Positions 9,919 through 23,999 of a DNA stretch of 64,000 nt are shown one piece after another. Position 1 is the first letter of the stretch. Each line of letters opens with the position of its first letter. The notes beneath the pieces were generated by a model. The model made no database searches and had not been told where the DNA came from. It saw only the letters and a program-made list of their open reading frames with translations. The stretch is from Quillaja saponaria. Lineage: Eukaryota > Streptophyta > Magnoliopsida > Fabales > Quillajaceae. The stretch covers positions 25,480,350 through 25,544,349 of the forward strand of contig CM055608.1 of NCBI GenBank assembly GCA_029379385.1, given 5' to 3'. The position numbers and the translations under genes are program-made.

Positions 9919-12900
9919 TGTCACACCCTCATGGAGGCATGACTAACCGGATGAATGGTAACCAAACCTCCGTAACCCTGACTCAAATAAAGGAACGACC
10001 AAGAAATTATAAAGACAAAAGTTAACATTAAAAGTTGGTTTATTACAACAAATCACACTTACTGAAAATTTCGGCAGAGGTCCCTTACAATATGGAACAT
10101 GCCTTAAAATACAATCCTATAAACTCTTTTATTACTCAACATAATACAAAGACTATAAGGAGCTCTGCTCCGTTCACATCATCAACAAAACAAGTACTAG
10201 AATATTACATCATACCACTAATGTAACTGCAAACTTTCATCCTTGACTCCCAGTATGAGATTCCGAAGCATACCTTGTCATCAAATCCTTAGCAGAACCT
10301 CGTATTAGCGGTTAACTTCTTTTGAGATCCTGCAACTAAAAATATAACCACAGAAAAGGGGTGAGTCCTACAGACTCAGTGAGTGGAAAATCGTACCCAA
10401 AGGGTACTAGCATCACACAACACAAGCATATAACATACGTAATAACACTGCGTAATATTATTCATATTTTAATTCACATTGCACGTATACATTGTAACGG
10501 TCATAAATTCACAATTTACATGATACACAAGATCACAAATTTATCAGAGCAATGATATCAAACAAAGCAACCAAAGGGCCAACGAGTAACCCAGTCCCGC
10601 ACAACATTATCAACCCCTACCGGGCATTTACCCGCCCGCACAACAAATTAATCTCCGTACATAATCTATCCCACCGGGGCTGAGCACTCAATTTAAAAAA
10701 ATATTTATTAGAATCAGAATTTTTCATGGTTTTAAACCAGGGTATCCCAGGTAAACCTGGACTTTTAATTTCAGAAATGAACATCATTTTCCAGAAAATA
10801 TTCACGAGTTGACTCTTATCAAACACAATCAATGTCAATCACAGTAACCAATATCAAGGAAACATTATTCAAGCAAATTACTGAAATACTCCACTAGCTT
10901 ACTTTCCATATATCACACATATTCAAATAAACATATAATCACACTTAATAATCTAGCCCCTAAAGGCAGCAATTAACCACTCACCTGTTACCCATTTCAT
11001 TCGTCACTCACACTTGTGTCCATGCGTCTCATCAGGTTCACATTGAAATCCGGAACTGAAATTCATAATTCCAAATACTACTTAGTTCATAAATATTATA
11101 GTTATACTCTTTTACTTACTAAACTTATATCTCAACTTACATAGATTTATTTATGAAAGTTTTCCTTTAAACTATTACATGTCCATTAATATGGATTAGA
11201 CTTTAGATGATAAGGTTATCAATGAATAGGGCTTTTGAATATCTTGACAAAGCCTATAATAGGAGAAACCATTAGAAAAGAATAAAAAGCATTTAGTGTG
11301 TTAAAAATATTAAAGTTGTCTAAACTTGAGGTTTAAACCAGTGTCCACTTTAACGGTCATATTTTTCTCCATGAAACTCCGAATTCAGTTTCGTAAAATT
11401 TATAAAATACTAGACACATGTAGCTTTATAATGGTATATCATTTTTAATTTTTAGATTTGTATATCAATACAGTTTATTGTTTGAAGTTACATCAAATTC
11501 TGTAACACGCAGGATTTTTGACAGCTTTGACCTGACCGTAGTTAATTGAACATAGCTTTCCCTAGGTAAAACGAAATCCGATTCTGTTTATTGGGTTTAT
11601 TAATAGACAAGTATATCTATCTTTATTATTTAGAAACTTTTCCTAAAATCTGTCATGAACCCACTCAATTTCTTACATGAACTAAGAACAGGGTACTAAA
11701 AATCCTGCAGGACCTAGCTGTACTCTAACAGCTCTAACTAATAACATACTTAAAACCAAGATACGAAATTTTGTAGACAACATCTCAAGATCCCAAGCTT
11801 CACTTTTTATTTTGAACCCTTAATTTAATTCAGCGCCGAAGGCACTTGAAATACATGATTTTTCTCATCCACAGAATCTAACCCTGCAACCCTTCACAAG
11901 CCAGCCACGTAACTTCATTTCCCAACATTTTCAAGCTCCAATTCATACTCCTCATATATCCAGTTATTCAAAGATTCTACTTTATATAATTTCTCACTAA
12001 ACTATTTCACTTTCATATTTTCCAATTAGATAATTAACAATAGATGCTTACATAATTTAAATTACATGCAACTATTAACATTTAACTTTTATTGTTCATC
12101 TTAACCAAAACTTATAAATAACTTACTTTTATAATTGTAGATATCTATATATCACCAATCTACCCTAAGCCTATCTTTGTCCCTTTTATTTAAAAACTAA
12201 CTATTAAATTTCAATTTCAAGCCTATATCAAAAATTCATCATAATTAGTAATCTTATAATTTAACTATACCAATCTAACCCTAACATAATTAAATCTTAA
12301 ACTTTTACCTTCCATACAATTCATTCTTAACTCTAAACTAATCCATTATTAATAACATTATAAAGATCAAAATGCTAAAGTTGGGTATATTAACATATGT
12401 ATACCTTGCTCCATCACTAGTTTAAGTTTACCCTTATATCAAAGGGTACAAGGCAATAACAAATCCCACACAAAGGCAGAGCTACTGCTTTACACACCTT
12501 CCTTCTTGGCTGAGTTTTCCTAAAGCAGCTTCCCACCTTCGGCTGCTGCACTCCTCCAGGGATGTTCCACGGCAACCAGAAGAGAAGGTCAAAAGATGAA
12601 ATGCTGCCAACCCCACTGAACAGCCAATACAGGGCACGGCTATACTTTAGTTGATGTCCCTGTTTCACTTCAATTCCTTCTCTAATACCACCACACCCCA
12701 AGCACAAAGGTTTACCTACCAAAAGTCAGGAGGTGCTGCTACAAGGAAAGAAGCTTACTACCAACAAAACCAAAACACTTCTTGGCAGCAAGACAAGAGG
12801 AGCAAAGGTAACATGGAAGGCCCAGAATAGAGTGGTATCCCTTGGAGTGAAGAGGAATTGATTTCCGTTTCCAGGACCATTGGATTCCAAGCTGAGCATG

Positions 12901-13585
12901 AGGTAAATTCCATGGAAGAATTACAAAGAAGAGCACGGCAGAGATGGTTTGGAAGAATAAGAAAATAACACACATAGAAGACGGCACCACAAAACTCACG
13001 TAGCCAAGGAAACGGGGCATCACACGGCTGCGACTCATGGAGGTCAAGAAGGATAATACGCTTCTATGGATTAAAAGGCAGAAAATAGTGTAAAAGAAAG
13101 AAGATCTAGGCCCCCTCCCAGTGAACAATTTCTGAAGAGTCTAGAACAAGGGAGGAAGGAAGCTCACGGCACCAAACAAAGAAATATCTCCTCCTCCCTA
13201 AAGCTAAGTCGACTGTAGGGTACACAGATACAAAAGAATAAATAATTAAACAACACACACCACAATATAAAATTGTTAAATTAAAAGGTGCAAATTTAAG
13301 GTCTAAATTTATGTGTGTGTATATATATATTATAATTATTTTCTAATTGATTTATTTTTAGTTTTCACTCAACAATAAAATTTAAATAAGCATTTTACAA
13401 GTTTTAAGTTACCCAATAATGTAATAAAGATTAACTCATAATTACATGTAAAAATATACCAATGTTTGTTTATTTATTTATTATTACTTTCTTCGCATAA
13501 ACTTTTATTCACCTCGTCTCACCAAATTATGTACAAATATTTTTTTAAATATACATAAAAATATCGAATTGTGAGGGTTATAACA
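9919..13585 (-). mobile_element. Solo LTR, Ty3/gypsy-type, 3.67 kb
   Basis: The element begins TGTCACACCCTCA and ends TGAGGGTTATAACA. The ends are imperfect inverted repeats that differ mainly by transitions, as expected for an old methylated LTR. A perfect 5 bp duplication (ATAAT) flanks it. The interior contains phrases such as AAATTTCGGCAGAG and AACCTCCGTAACCC that I associate with long noncoding LTRs of plant gypsy elements. I see no gag-pol and no second LTR, so it is a solo LTR. Minus orientation is inferred from the GAGGGTGTGACA-type end read on that strand. The 101- and 129-codon minus frames at 12.4-13.1 kb lie inside it and are not treated as genes. Confidence 0.6.
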
Positions 13586-13590
13586 ATAAT
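13586..13590. repeat. Target site duplication, right (ATAAT)
   Basis: Exact copy of 9,914-9,918, on the far side of the solo LTR. Confidence 0.65.
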
Positions 13591-13909
13591 CACTTGCATA
13601 TGGAGGTATGTGAATGTACAATAAAGGATCTATCACTCTTAGTAGAAAAGAGAGAATGTCATATGTGGTCTATAAAAAATTTAACTTAAAGGCTATAACC
13701 ATAGCAGGGTGTATATTAGAATATGAGTTTTTAATTTTTCCAATGAAGTTATAATCTTAATATTAGACACATATGATTAAATTTAGGGTTTAACATTATT
13801 TTCATACCCAAATAGATTTAATCGATACATTGCATGATAGAATGATTGAATTACATAGTAACTGTTAACAGAAATGTTCAAAAGGTTCACAGCCATATTC
13901 ATACTATTA

Positions 13910-14680
13910 TAGGTAGTTATCATGTGTTGCTATGCTCCAATCTTGACTTGTAGGAAACCATGATAATTAATTAATTATCTATAGATGATTAATTAATTAA
14001 TCTTAATTAAAAGATGAATTAAAAAGAGTTTTAATTTAAATAAATTCTAATTTAATTGGACATGATCCAGTAATAAATATGTAAAAGTTACATGTCTATT
14101 ACTATCAATAGTTTGAACTTAAGGGGTCACACACAAAATGACGATATTCAACTAAGGAGAGTTTTGAGATAATCATGTAATTATTATAATTTGTTAGACA
14201 TTAAATTTAATTATAATTAAATCCTAATATTATCATAATCTCTAATATGTTAGGATTGTCCAATACATAAGAAAGTGGCTAGTCTTTATAAAATATAAGA
14301 CTTCAAAAACTAAAAAGAAACAGAAGAGAAAAATAATTGTACGTACTGTACAGCACACAAAAAATCTCTTGGTAACCCATTTCATCTTCAAGCATGAAGA
14401 TCCTTAGTTAAATTCGTTTGTGTAGATACACTTAAAGACAGGATATCTGTGTCGTTGCTATGTTATTGATAAATCAACAAAAGAGTAAATGCCTAATTAA
14501 GAATACAACAAAAGAATTAAAAATCTCAGAGATACACAGTTCTCTACTTGTTTAATTGTTAAACTATAATTAAGATCTTTCATATAATCATAAAGTAATT
14601 TTACGTTAAATGAATCAAAATTTTAAATTTCACTAAGTATATAATTACTATATTTTACACTTATTCCTAACAAATTCTTC
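13910..14680 (+). mobile_element. Degenerate Ty1/copia-like LTR remnant
   Basis: There is no coding capacity. The order of phrases is one I associate with plant copia LTRs: AAGGGGTCACACACAAAATG, then a CTTTATAAAATATAAGAC promoter-like box (about 14,284), then TAGATACACTTAAAGACAGG and ATATCTGTGTCGTTGCT. A TTAATTAATT-rich palindromic stretch lies at 13,960-14,010. Exact ends and a target duplication were not found. Confidence 0.35.
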
Positions 14681-15083
14681 CAGCATCACTTACAGCTCAA
14701 GGGTCTAAATAGTAAAGCCATGTAGTCAAGGTGCTGGTCTATCCAAACTAGCCCATGATGTTCTCCACTTAGGTCTGAGCTGACATTCCTACACCCAATT
14801 GTATGCCAAAGTACAACACTAAAGAGACAAAATTCACCATTGGTTCTTAAGATTGTTCAACTAGTTCCATAAGCTGGTGAAAACTCGTGATAGAATAGTA
14901 TCTATTCACCCTCCATAATAAAATTACATACAAAGTTGAATGATTCAGTTGACTGCATGGAAAGAGATGCAAATTAGGGGAGACTTTCATTATTTGTATG
15001 TAAAACAGTTCAATACATTAAGACAAAAAACTCGAAATGTTATGCAAGTTGTTAAATATTGCCGCTACTATTTTCTCTACAAT

Positions 15084-18000
15084 TCAAGGGCTGCAAAGAG
15101 TCTTTATATCCTCCTCCTTGGCATACCAGCCTGGTATGATTTTTGATACATGGGGATAAAGATCCTTGTAGGAATTCCTAATAGTCCCCTCTGCAACTCC
15201 TGTAGCAACTGATATATCTGCACTATCCCACTCATGTCAGAGAATGCCACAAAAAAAAAAAATACAGATGAATTTAGAAATTTGATATTTCAAGTACATT
15301 ATTTATAAATAGTTAGATTATCAACTTGTCAACACTGTATGCCTACAGACACCATTTCTCTAAAAAGGAGAATGAACAAACCTTTGAGAGGCTTTCTATC
15401 ATCAGAAAGCTGGGTAATTATATAAATAACTGCTGCTGCGATTGATATAGGGCTCCTCCTGAAAGAATAGATCGAGATTACCATAGATATTAACCATCAG
15501 TATAAAACATATCACTCTGAAGATAACATTCAACAGAAGAATCAACACACAAGGCGTTGAAAAATCAAAATTCAGAAAATTGGTTACTTTCCTACAACTG
15601 GAAACGAAAGATCCAACCTAGCCTCCCAGGTACCTCAGAAATGAAAAGATAAATAAAGGCTGCAAAGCAGTAACACAGCAAGAGAGAGAGAGAGAGAGAG
15701 ATGAAATCCTCGTGAACATTGAAAATATATCAGAAGTGATGCAAGGAGAGAAACAACTTCTTTTCATTTCTACAGAAGTTCTTATCTTGAAGTAGATTAT
15801 CAAGATCAGCCATGGTCCAAGATCCCAAGTCATGAGCGGTCGTTCAATGATATACTAGCAATGATATTCGTCCACCCACAGTAGCAGTATTCTTAGGATG
15901 ATGCAGTGAAAGATGATACACTGCATGGGATGATGAACCATTGCAGAATGGGAAGAATCAAGAATGGGAAGGCCAACTTACTTTTTTGAATTTTCCACCT
16001 CACAACAGCTGGCTTTATTTTCATCTTAAAAGGATTGGATATATTGCCATACATAAAGCAAACATGCATGCAAAACCAATAAACCACACAAATATGCTTA
16101 CAATAATATCAAAATGGATTGTTGCAGTGTGAAGCAGATTCAATCAACCATTTGACATACTTTGCCAACCACTTCAATATTTAAGTTCATTTGATGTAAG
16201 AGAAACTGTACATTGCTAAACTTAGAAGGCACAAGTCAGCAAAATCAATCGAAAAGCTAACCATTTAAAAATGAGGTTATTAAAGTATAAAAAAAAAATG
16301 GTCATTTTTAAATCCGAGGGCATGTCAGAAGCACCAACTTATGATTTAATTATTCTTATTAATCCTTAAATCTTAAATCTTTCTGCATCTGAACAATATA
16401 CAGACCCAAACATGGTGGGGCTAACTTCTGTGATCTCGCCCTCCCCTCTAGCTCTTAAAGGGGGGAGGAGGTGCCATGAGACCCATACTTGATGGGTGTA
16501 ATATGGAATATATATGAAGATCTAGTTCGAGATGTCAAATATACATTTCTCATGCTGAGCCATATTCATATTATATGTTTCTTAGTAATCCCAAAATCCT
16601 ATAAATATCATGATCACAACATCCAACTCTCATTAGTAAAAAGTGAGAAATATGAAAAAGAAAAAGACCACTGAAGTCATAACTAGCAATTGATCCAAGT
16701 AAATTCACGAGGATGTTCTTATGAACAGTATAACAGATTACCTCAGTTGTCAATATATATTCTAGTTCTGCTAAACATTTAAACATTTGTGTACCTGATA
16801 TCAAACTCTTCCGACTTCTGCACGGCTTCTTGAGCAGCTTTAACAGCTTGATTATTCATACCAAGATTGGAACAAAATCGCCTCTAAAGATTTAGATTGA
16901 AATAAATGTGAGTGGCAATAATGATATCTGATAACAAAAAGCAATATATGGGTGTTGCTTATTATTATATGAAGAAAGAAGAATTTTCACCATGAAGTCC
17001 CCAGCATGAATTGTTCCCATCTCCACTGACTGACCCTTCTCTAGCCCAAGCTGTTTCACTATGTATTCTTTTGCTCGGCCAATTTCCTTTTTTGTGGCTC
17101 CATTGGCAACAGAGCAAATTTCTATTTGAAATTCACAAGAAAAGGGAAGCTCATTGACATAGGAAACATAAATCAGTAAGCAGCCTGATGTTAAATGAAT
17201 TATGTGCTTTACCCTTTACAGTGCGAGGCTTGTCTTCTTGTCGACAAGCAATATACAGGCACGCAGCCAACAAAGCATCCTGATTTCTTCCTCTACTAGA
17301 CTTTTGATCTTCAACCCTCTTATATATCTCATTTGCCCGATCCTTCAGATAAATTGCAAAAGGACAGCCAGAGTTAAAAAAAACTCAATCCGATAGGCAT
17401 TGAAACTGAATAGAAGCAATAAAATGACAAGTTGACAACAGTTTCAGATGTCAATTAATACAGTGCCAGATCCATGAAATTTAGTAGGAATATGACAAGA
17501 TTGGTGTTAATCAAGAGGGTAAAAACATGTATTTTAATCCCTCTCCCTTTTTTGTTTAAGGCTATCACCAGCCACTTGTAAACTTGAGGGACATACAAAT
17601 ATTAAGAACGTGTTTTCTTGTTTGAAATTCTTGCTATTTTCTGCTATGTTAGAAAAACTTGAGCACACAACAGTTCTGCATTTGAGGTATTTATATGTTC
17701 TTAAAATTTAAGCTTTATGCTCATACTCTATTCATTGTCAAATACACATAGGCACCATTGACCTTATAACTTCTTGTCATCTTATTGAATAGTAGATGTA
17801 ACATAACAGTAACTCCATTCAGAAAATGCTATGCAATCAACAAAGATTCAAATTTTGGGGTGCTATTTTTAAATGCATATACACAATTGCCAGTAACACA
17901 GAAAATCCTGTATTTAGTTATCACAAAAGGAGCATGTGATATACCTTGATGGTTGCAACGAGACCCAACCTGGAAAAAGAAGACCATGTTAGCTAATTTT

Positions 18001-19216
18001 CAATAGTCCCATCTAGAAGAACATCAAGCTAAAGCAAATAGCCACATTTTAAGAAAACTTAACAAAATAAGAGAGGAGATAGTATATACGTAATAACTCT
18101 ATTATTGCAAAGTTTTGCTGAAAAGATACCAATCAATGGTATGGAAAACTAACAGTCTTTCCAAAACATGAGATGCAAAATGAAAGTTATTCATGACAAT
18201 GGCATAGTCCATAACTCCTTATTTCTATGTCTTATGCATGGCCATGAATAACTAGGTCTCCACTAGTCAGGGTTAAAGTTATTTGGATCAGTTGAATTGG
18301 TAGTTCACAAATGATCCGAATGGAACAAACTCTAGGCCACTCAAACCTAGTTGTTCGTTTCAAGCAATGTTCGCTAAGCATTAAAAATAGGACATTTCCA
18401 ACAGAGAATGAGCACCTTGAATTCTAATGAAAAAATAACAAGGTCCTTTGACTGAGAACATTTAACTATGTTATGTATTTATCTGAAAGTTTCATTCAAA
18501 GCATACCAAGCAAGAGACGAAACAAAATCCAAATATCAATATTCTTAGACTTAAATGAACAGAAAGGGACTTACTACCAACAAAATTTAACTACTCAGAA
18601 TTCCAAATTGTGGACCTTTACCAAGAGTCTCCACAAAGAACCCTACCAAAGAAATTAATAGAAGATGGATCTGGGTTCAATTCTCATACATGTTCAGTAC
18701 CCAATTCAAATTGCCAAAAACAAATCCAAGCCAAGTTTATGTTCTCCCACTTCCGATTATCTCACAATTTTCCGTCAAAATTTTAAATGCTAGACCTTCC
18801 CATCAACCAACAACCAAAAACAGAACCTACACATTTCCCGTTGATCAGAAAACTCTAGCTTACCTATCAGACATAGTAGCGATGGTCTTAAATGCCATAA
18901 TCAACCCCCGATCCGGATTCGACCCGCGATTCTGCCACCGACCCAGCGACGAAGACATAAACTCTCCCGTACCTCCGTTGGGCTTTGCTATAACCGTTGA
19001 TAACCCACCATCGGCCAGGAGAGGGTTACTGGGTCCACCAACACGATTCGGGTCATTATCCCCCGACTCGTTCGCAAACGTACGCCACTCAGAGGTCTCA
19101 TCGATGGAATGGGACTCAAGCACAAGTCCACACTCGGAACATACAGTGTCACCAGCCGAGTGATCGGAAACCACCTCAGTCTGGCGCTTACAGTCGGAGC
19201 AGTACGCATCAGACAT
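15084..19216 (-). CDS. TFIIB: Transcription initiation factor IIB
   Basis: TFIIB bridges TBP-bound promoter DNA and RNA polymerase II and helps set the start site. Seven exons join with consistent phase: 18,864-19,216; 17,945-17,969; 17,213-17,342; 16,991-17,121; 16,795-16,883; 15,382-15,458; 15,084-15,217. The product is 312 residues, the normal plant length. Residues 6-29 form the zinc ribbon (Cys6, Cys9, Cys26, Cys29). The B-finger follows with SEWRTF and [13 protein letters not shown]. Two cyclin folds occupy roughly 110-195 and 205-300, including [38 protein letters not shown] and [17 protein letters not shown]. The protein ends KTLCSP. Exon 2 is only 25 bases and is easily missed by gene finders. 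All key motifs are intact and the gene looks functional. Confidence 0.97.
15681..15700. repeat. (AG)10 microsatellite in a TFIIB intron
   Basis: Ten perfect AG units lie within the intron between exons 5 and 6. Confidence 0.9.
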
Positions 19217-19425
19217 TTTCTTTTTTTACCTAAACTATGTATAATTATAGATTAAACAGATAAAGATATACTCTCAAGCTAGGGTTGTTTGGTAAGAAAG
19301 AAAATATAGGGTACGTATTTTCCAACAGTTTCTGGCGGATTTGGCGGTTTGTTGTCCGTTTCCTCTCCTCGATTGTAAAGCTGAAAAGAGAAGGGGAAGA
19401 ACGAGAAGAAAAACCTAGAGATGGG

Positions 19426-19433
19426 TATTTATA
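19426..19433 (-). promoter_or_regulatory. TATA box of the TFIIB gene
   Basis: CTATAAATACCC on the minus strand lies about 215 bases upstream of the ATG, followed by a pyrimidine-rich leader. The spacing fits a core promoter with a 5' UTR of about 180 bases. Confidence 0.6.
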
Positions 19434-19440
19434 GGACGGT

Positions 19441-20811
19441 CGGAGATGAATGATGATGGGCATCGGAAATGGATGTATGGATGTATATATGCATGTGAAT
19501 GTATTGATTTGTTAGGCAAGTCATGAGGTTTTCGTGAGCTGTTTGTCTCGTATGCTTAGTTGTAATATATATGGAGAATGTTTGGATGCAAGAAATTTCC
19601 TATTCTGCTCAATTCGACTTGGATATAGAATATTAGAATATATTTCCTTTCAAGTGTTGTCTTTTTGTGATTGTAGTGATAGGTGTCTAGTGCTTTTTAA
19701 TATGAGATACTTTGTGGTAACTATTAACGGGGGTATCAAATTTTACTTGGTTGAGATTTGATTACGTTTTTAGGTAATTAGTTTGAATTTTAATTTTAAT
19801 TTTTTAATTATATAAATAAAAATATAATAATTTAAATTGTGAAAAGATATAGTAGCAGAAAGCATTTGTACAATATTATTATTATTTTTAGTAGGGGTTT
19901 AGAGATGGAAAGGTGGCTCTATAATTATATCCAAGTTTAGAATGTTTTGTAAATAATTTTATCTATATGAAAAATCATTTTATTAGTAAATAAATTTTAG
20001 TGGGTCAAAGTGTTTTTGGGTTGAATTTATACAAATAAGTGACTCCATTCAGAATAAAAGATGGTAAAATATTACCTAATTTAAAATTCAAGTTTAATGA
20101 AATTGTCGGTTAAACAAGATTATATCAAATCAAATTAGATGATATTTATGTCAAACTGGACCCATACATCGTGTTGCACACCCTACTCCAAACGGATCCG
20201 AAGGTGGCAAGGTTGAATGTTTTGCTGATCTTGATGACTAGAATTTAAAGTTGCGTTTTTTTCGTTTACAAATTACAACAATCATTTTACCGACACTAAG
20301 CTCTGGCAAGTTTCACAAAAAAAGTAGAATGAAAGGCCCAATAGGCCCTGGAAACCAAGTTACCCTTTTGGGTTAAACAATAGAAGGTTCAGTGGATGTC
20401 AGCACAATGTTGGCCCAAGAAAAGACTTAGATACGAACAATAATTGAGAGTTGGGCATGGTTAGATAATAGGCCCTAACTTTGAGATAAGAAGAATTTTA
20501 TAGGTGTTTACACTTTACATTTCCCCACTAGGCCAGAAAACATTGTCTGAAATGGAGATTAAGTACAAAAAGAAAAACAGAAAACGTAAAAATCTAATTA
20601 CGTCTCGAGTTCGTTTAGATGCAAGAAATTGAATTTTTTTAATTTGACATACTTTTTAAATTGAAATTAATATTCTCAATAAGAATTATAAAAATCATTT
20701 TCAAGTCTCATGGGAATATCTAAAAATCATAATTTCAAATTTTTATCCTAAATTGTTTGTGTATTTGCTATAATGATAGTCGCTTATTAATATTGACACA
20801 CCATGATAATT
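19441..20811. other. Intergenic, AT-rich, no gene
   Basis: This is the upstream flank of TFIIB followed by AT-rich spacer. I see no splice-supported coding exon or recognisable repeat. Confidence 0.5.
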
Positions 20812-21160
20812 CACTACAAGAACAATATCTACCTAAAGTGCACACTGATATTCATAAGATGGCACCTGATAAAATATTGACATTCAGGTGTTAGCATCCT
20901 TTTATCAGCGTCCACTTAGTGAACGCTAATAGTATCAACATCTGTTTATTAGCATCCACATAGTGAATGCTAATAAATAACGCCAACAAATTTTAAGAAA
21001 TATCATCGTGTAAAAAATAGAAGTTGATGGTAAACGTTGATTCTATCAGCGTTCACATATGTGGAAGCCAATAAGTGAAAACAGATACTTTGATTTTTTT
21101 TATTTTTTTTTCAAATTAATCAACGTCTATAGTTGTGGACGCTAATATTGATTAAGCGAA
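20812..21160 (+). mobile_element. CACTA (En/Spm-type) transposon terminus
   Basis: The canonical terminal sequence CACTACAAGAA starts at 20,812. It is followed by at least four diverged subterminal repeats with the core TCAGCGTCCACTTAGTGAACGCTAA, in both orientations and partly palindromic (around 20,906, 20,948, 21,046 and 21,122). Such arrays are the transposase-binding regions of CACTA elements. The opposite end (TTCTTGTAGTG) was not found downstream, so this is an isolated, truncated or very diverged element. No transposase frame is visible. Confidence 0.6.
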
Positions 21161-23999
21161 TTCTAATACTTTTAATTTTTTTTTTCCTATACTTGCTAAA
21201 ATGATAAATCATACATAAATTAATATAACAACCAAAAGTGATCATTTTACTAATCATTCTAGGTTCAAAACATTCAAAGTTCAAAATGTCAACAAAAAGT
21301 ATTACGTGAAACTGATTCTTCCTACATGTTTTATTCCTCCCTAAAAACATATCGCTATTTGCGGCTCATTCATTTGACATTAAATGACTATTTTTCCCTT
21401 CCTACCAATACCTAATTTTAAAAATCAGTTAATAAGGAACTGCCAACTATAACCCATCAACAACCTGCTGAACCTGTTGTCGATTCTCACTCACAGACAA
21501 CCTCATTCACTTGCCATCATCGTCGACTCGCTGGATACGAAGACCACCTGTGTTCGACCTAAGGGTGACAATGACGTCCACCTCTTGGACCTATAGGAGA
21601 TATATCATAACAATCACCACCATTAGGAACGTTGGAGATGACGATAACTATTGTGGTATTCATGAGAAAGATGAAAATCACTATTGGATCCACCATATAT
21701 GAGACTTGTATGATATGACTACAACCACAGTCGTGAATCGTTGGAGATAACAACCACCTTCATCCAGAATCATCAAAGACGACAACCAAGTACTGGAAGC
21801 ATAATTTCAATTGTAATTTTTTATGTGATCCAAACTCATATTTTGTAATTAATTCTAATAGAAGTGAACTTTGCATTTGCAAATAGGGCCTTGACATGTT
21901 ATTTCTAAGAGTTTTTTTTTTTGTTTTTGGGAAAAATGATAATTATCATTAATAAGATATCCTAATGGCACTTACAATATAAAAAAAATATCGATAAACC
22001 TTGATCAAGTCTAGTGTAAGAACATGAATTTTAACCATCATTCTTCTAACTAAAATACAAATTTTAGCTCAACTCCTTATCATGGCATAAAAGTTATCGT
22101 AAATCGATGACCTAACAACTTTATCAACAAAAATCTCCACCAAAAGTGTTGAAGCGATACGAAAGTTGATGTCCATATGATATTCTAGATCAAAAACTTA
22201 GAGAGGGGTAGATCGGTTCTATGCAACAAAGCTCTCAAAAAAAGAAAAGAAGAGAAAGAGACAAATTTCAGTACGAAAACTAAAAAAGTCTCGAAATCTA
22301 TTATAAGAATGATCAAATGTGAGAAAAATAACACCATAACGTTTTGATCTGCTATAAAAATGGTCAAATTTGAGATTGATTTATTCAATATTAAAAGAGA
22401 ACAAAGTGAAGATGACAAGGAGTTGTCCACCGACAACCTCTTATAGAGATTTTGAGAGAATGTAGACAGAAGCTTCTCTCTCTAAAAAGAATTAAGGCCT
22501 GCTTTAGTGTGTTTTAGAAGTCAATTTTGAATTAAGAATGTCATTCTATCTATAGACGAAAAAAAAAATGAGGGTTTTGATTAGGCTGAAAATGTTTTTG
22601 ACAGTCTTTGCCATATTTTGGATTATGATTAAAAACACCATGGATGAAATAAAAGAGAATGCTTACAAACATCTCCTAAAAGTAGCTAGGGGCTAGGCTC
22701 AAGTCTCCTGATTTTTAGATTTTAAAATTTTTAAAGACTAAGCCACAATTTGTCGTTTTTTCTTCTTTTATTTATTTATTTGAAATATGCATTTTCTAGT
22801 GTCCACTTGTACAGCTATACGTAATGGGATGAATTTGTTTCTTTTTCATGTTTTCAGTGCTTATCTCTTTCAGCCAGCTAATAACTAGCAATAATTCTAA
22901 TTTAGATTGCTATATCTTTACATAATTAATTAAAATAATGAAGATGTTATTATTAATTAGAAGAATGAGATTATTGATAAACTCAATTATATATGCCTCC
23001 ATCGCATCAATTAGAGCATCAAATTGATAAAAAAAATTTGTCTCAAATTAGATTATGATTTTTCTAACAAATATTCTAACGATACTTAATCTTGAAAAGG
23101 TACAACAAATATAAATTTTTAAAATTTAAAATATTTTAAAAATTATAAATTATTTAGTACACACTAAATATCGTCTACTATTATAATAGATGATATAAAT
23201 TTTTTATATTTATCATATTAATAAATGTCTTAAGAGTACCCGTTAAAAAATTATATGTATGAAATTGAATTTTTTTTAACGGGTATTTGAAGAATATTTG
23301 TTAGATTATAATAAATATAATTTTTAAAAATTAAAAAAATTAACAATTTTTATATTAAATATAATTAAAATTAAAATTATCTATATTGAAATCACAAACA
23401 AAAAATTAGTCAACGCAGGGAATTATTTCCTGCAAAAGAGAAAGCGTTGTGTCCTCCTTTTGACCTTAAATTCCATCCATTGGAATTTGGCCGAAATCAT
23501 AGGATGGGGGGATGGGTGTCAATTTCTAGGGTTTATGTCTGCTCTTGAATCTTTTTCAATCATCCATATTCATATGTATGAATTTGCAATCCTATTTGGC
23601 AACACATGCATGATAATTGTGTTGTTATCCAATAAAATTAGTTTTAATAAGTACTTCAAATAATTAATTATCAATATTATATGATAATGGACATCGATAA
23701 GCCTTCTTTACACTTCAAACTAAAAATTCAATATTTATTTAATAATTTATTGAGAAAAAAAAACTCAAATAAGAAAGTAACTCTCTAATAATTAATAGAC
23801 AAAAAAAATAATAGAAAAGAAATTAATCACTTCAAAAAAAATTAAATATCGGGAAAGTAAAAATTTTATTCTTCCAAAAAAAAATCCGAAATAAAATAAA
23901 ATAAAATATATAGAGGTAAACATTTAGATAATAATAACAAAGTATAAGTATTGTTTCAAATCTTTGGTATTTTTATAGTATTTTTATTTAATTAGTAAT
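21161..23999. other. Gene-free AT-rich spacer
   Basis: Short frames only. A slightly less AT-rich patch at 23,400-23,660 contains a 67-codon plus frame without recognisable motif. No repeat family was recognised. Confidence 0.45.

Noticed and set aside
12417..13128. 101- and 129-codon minus frames
   Set aside because: Both lie inside the delimited solo LTR and resemble no protein family.
18690..19163. 157-codon plus frame
   Set aside because: It is antisense to TFIIB exon 1, whose zinc ribbon and B-finger establish the minus strand as coding.
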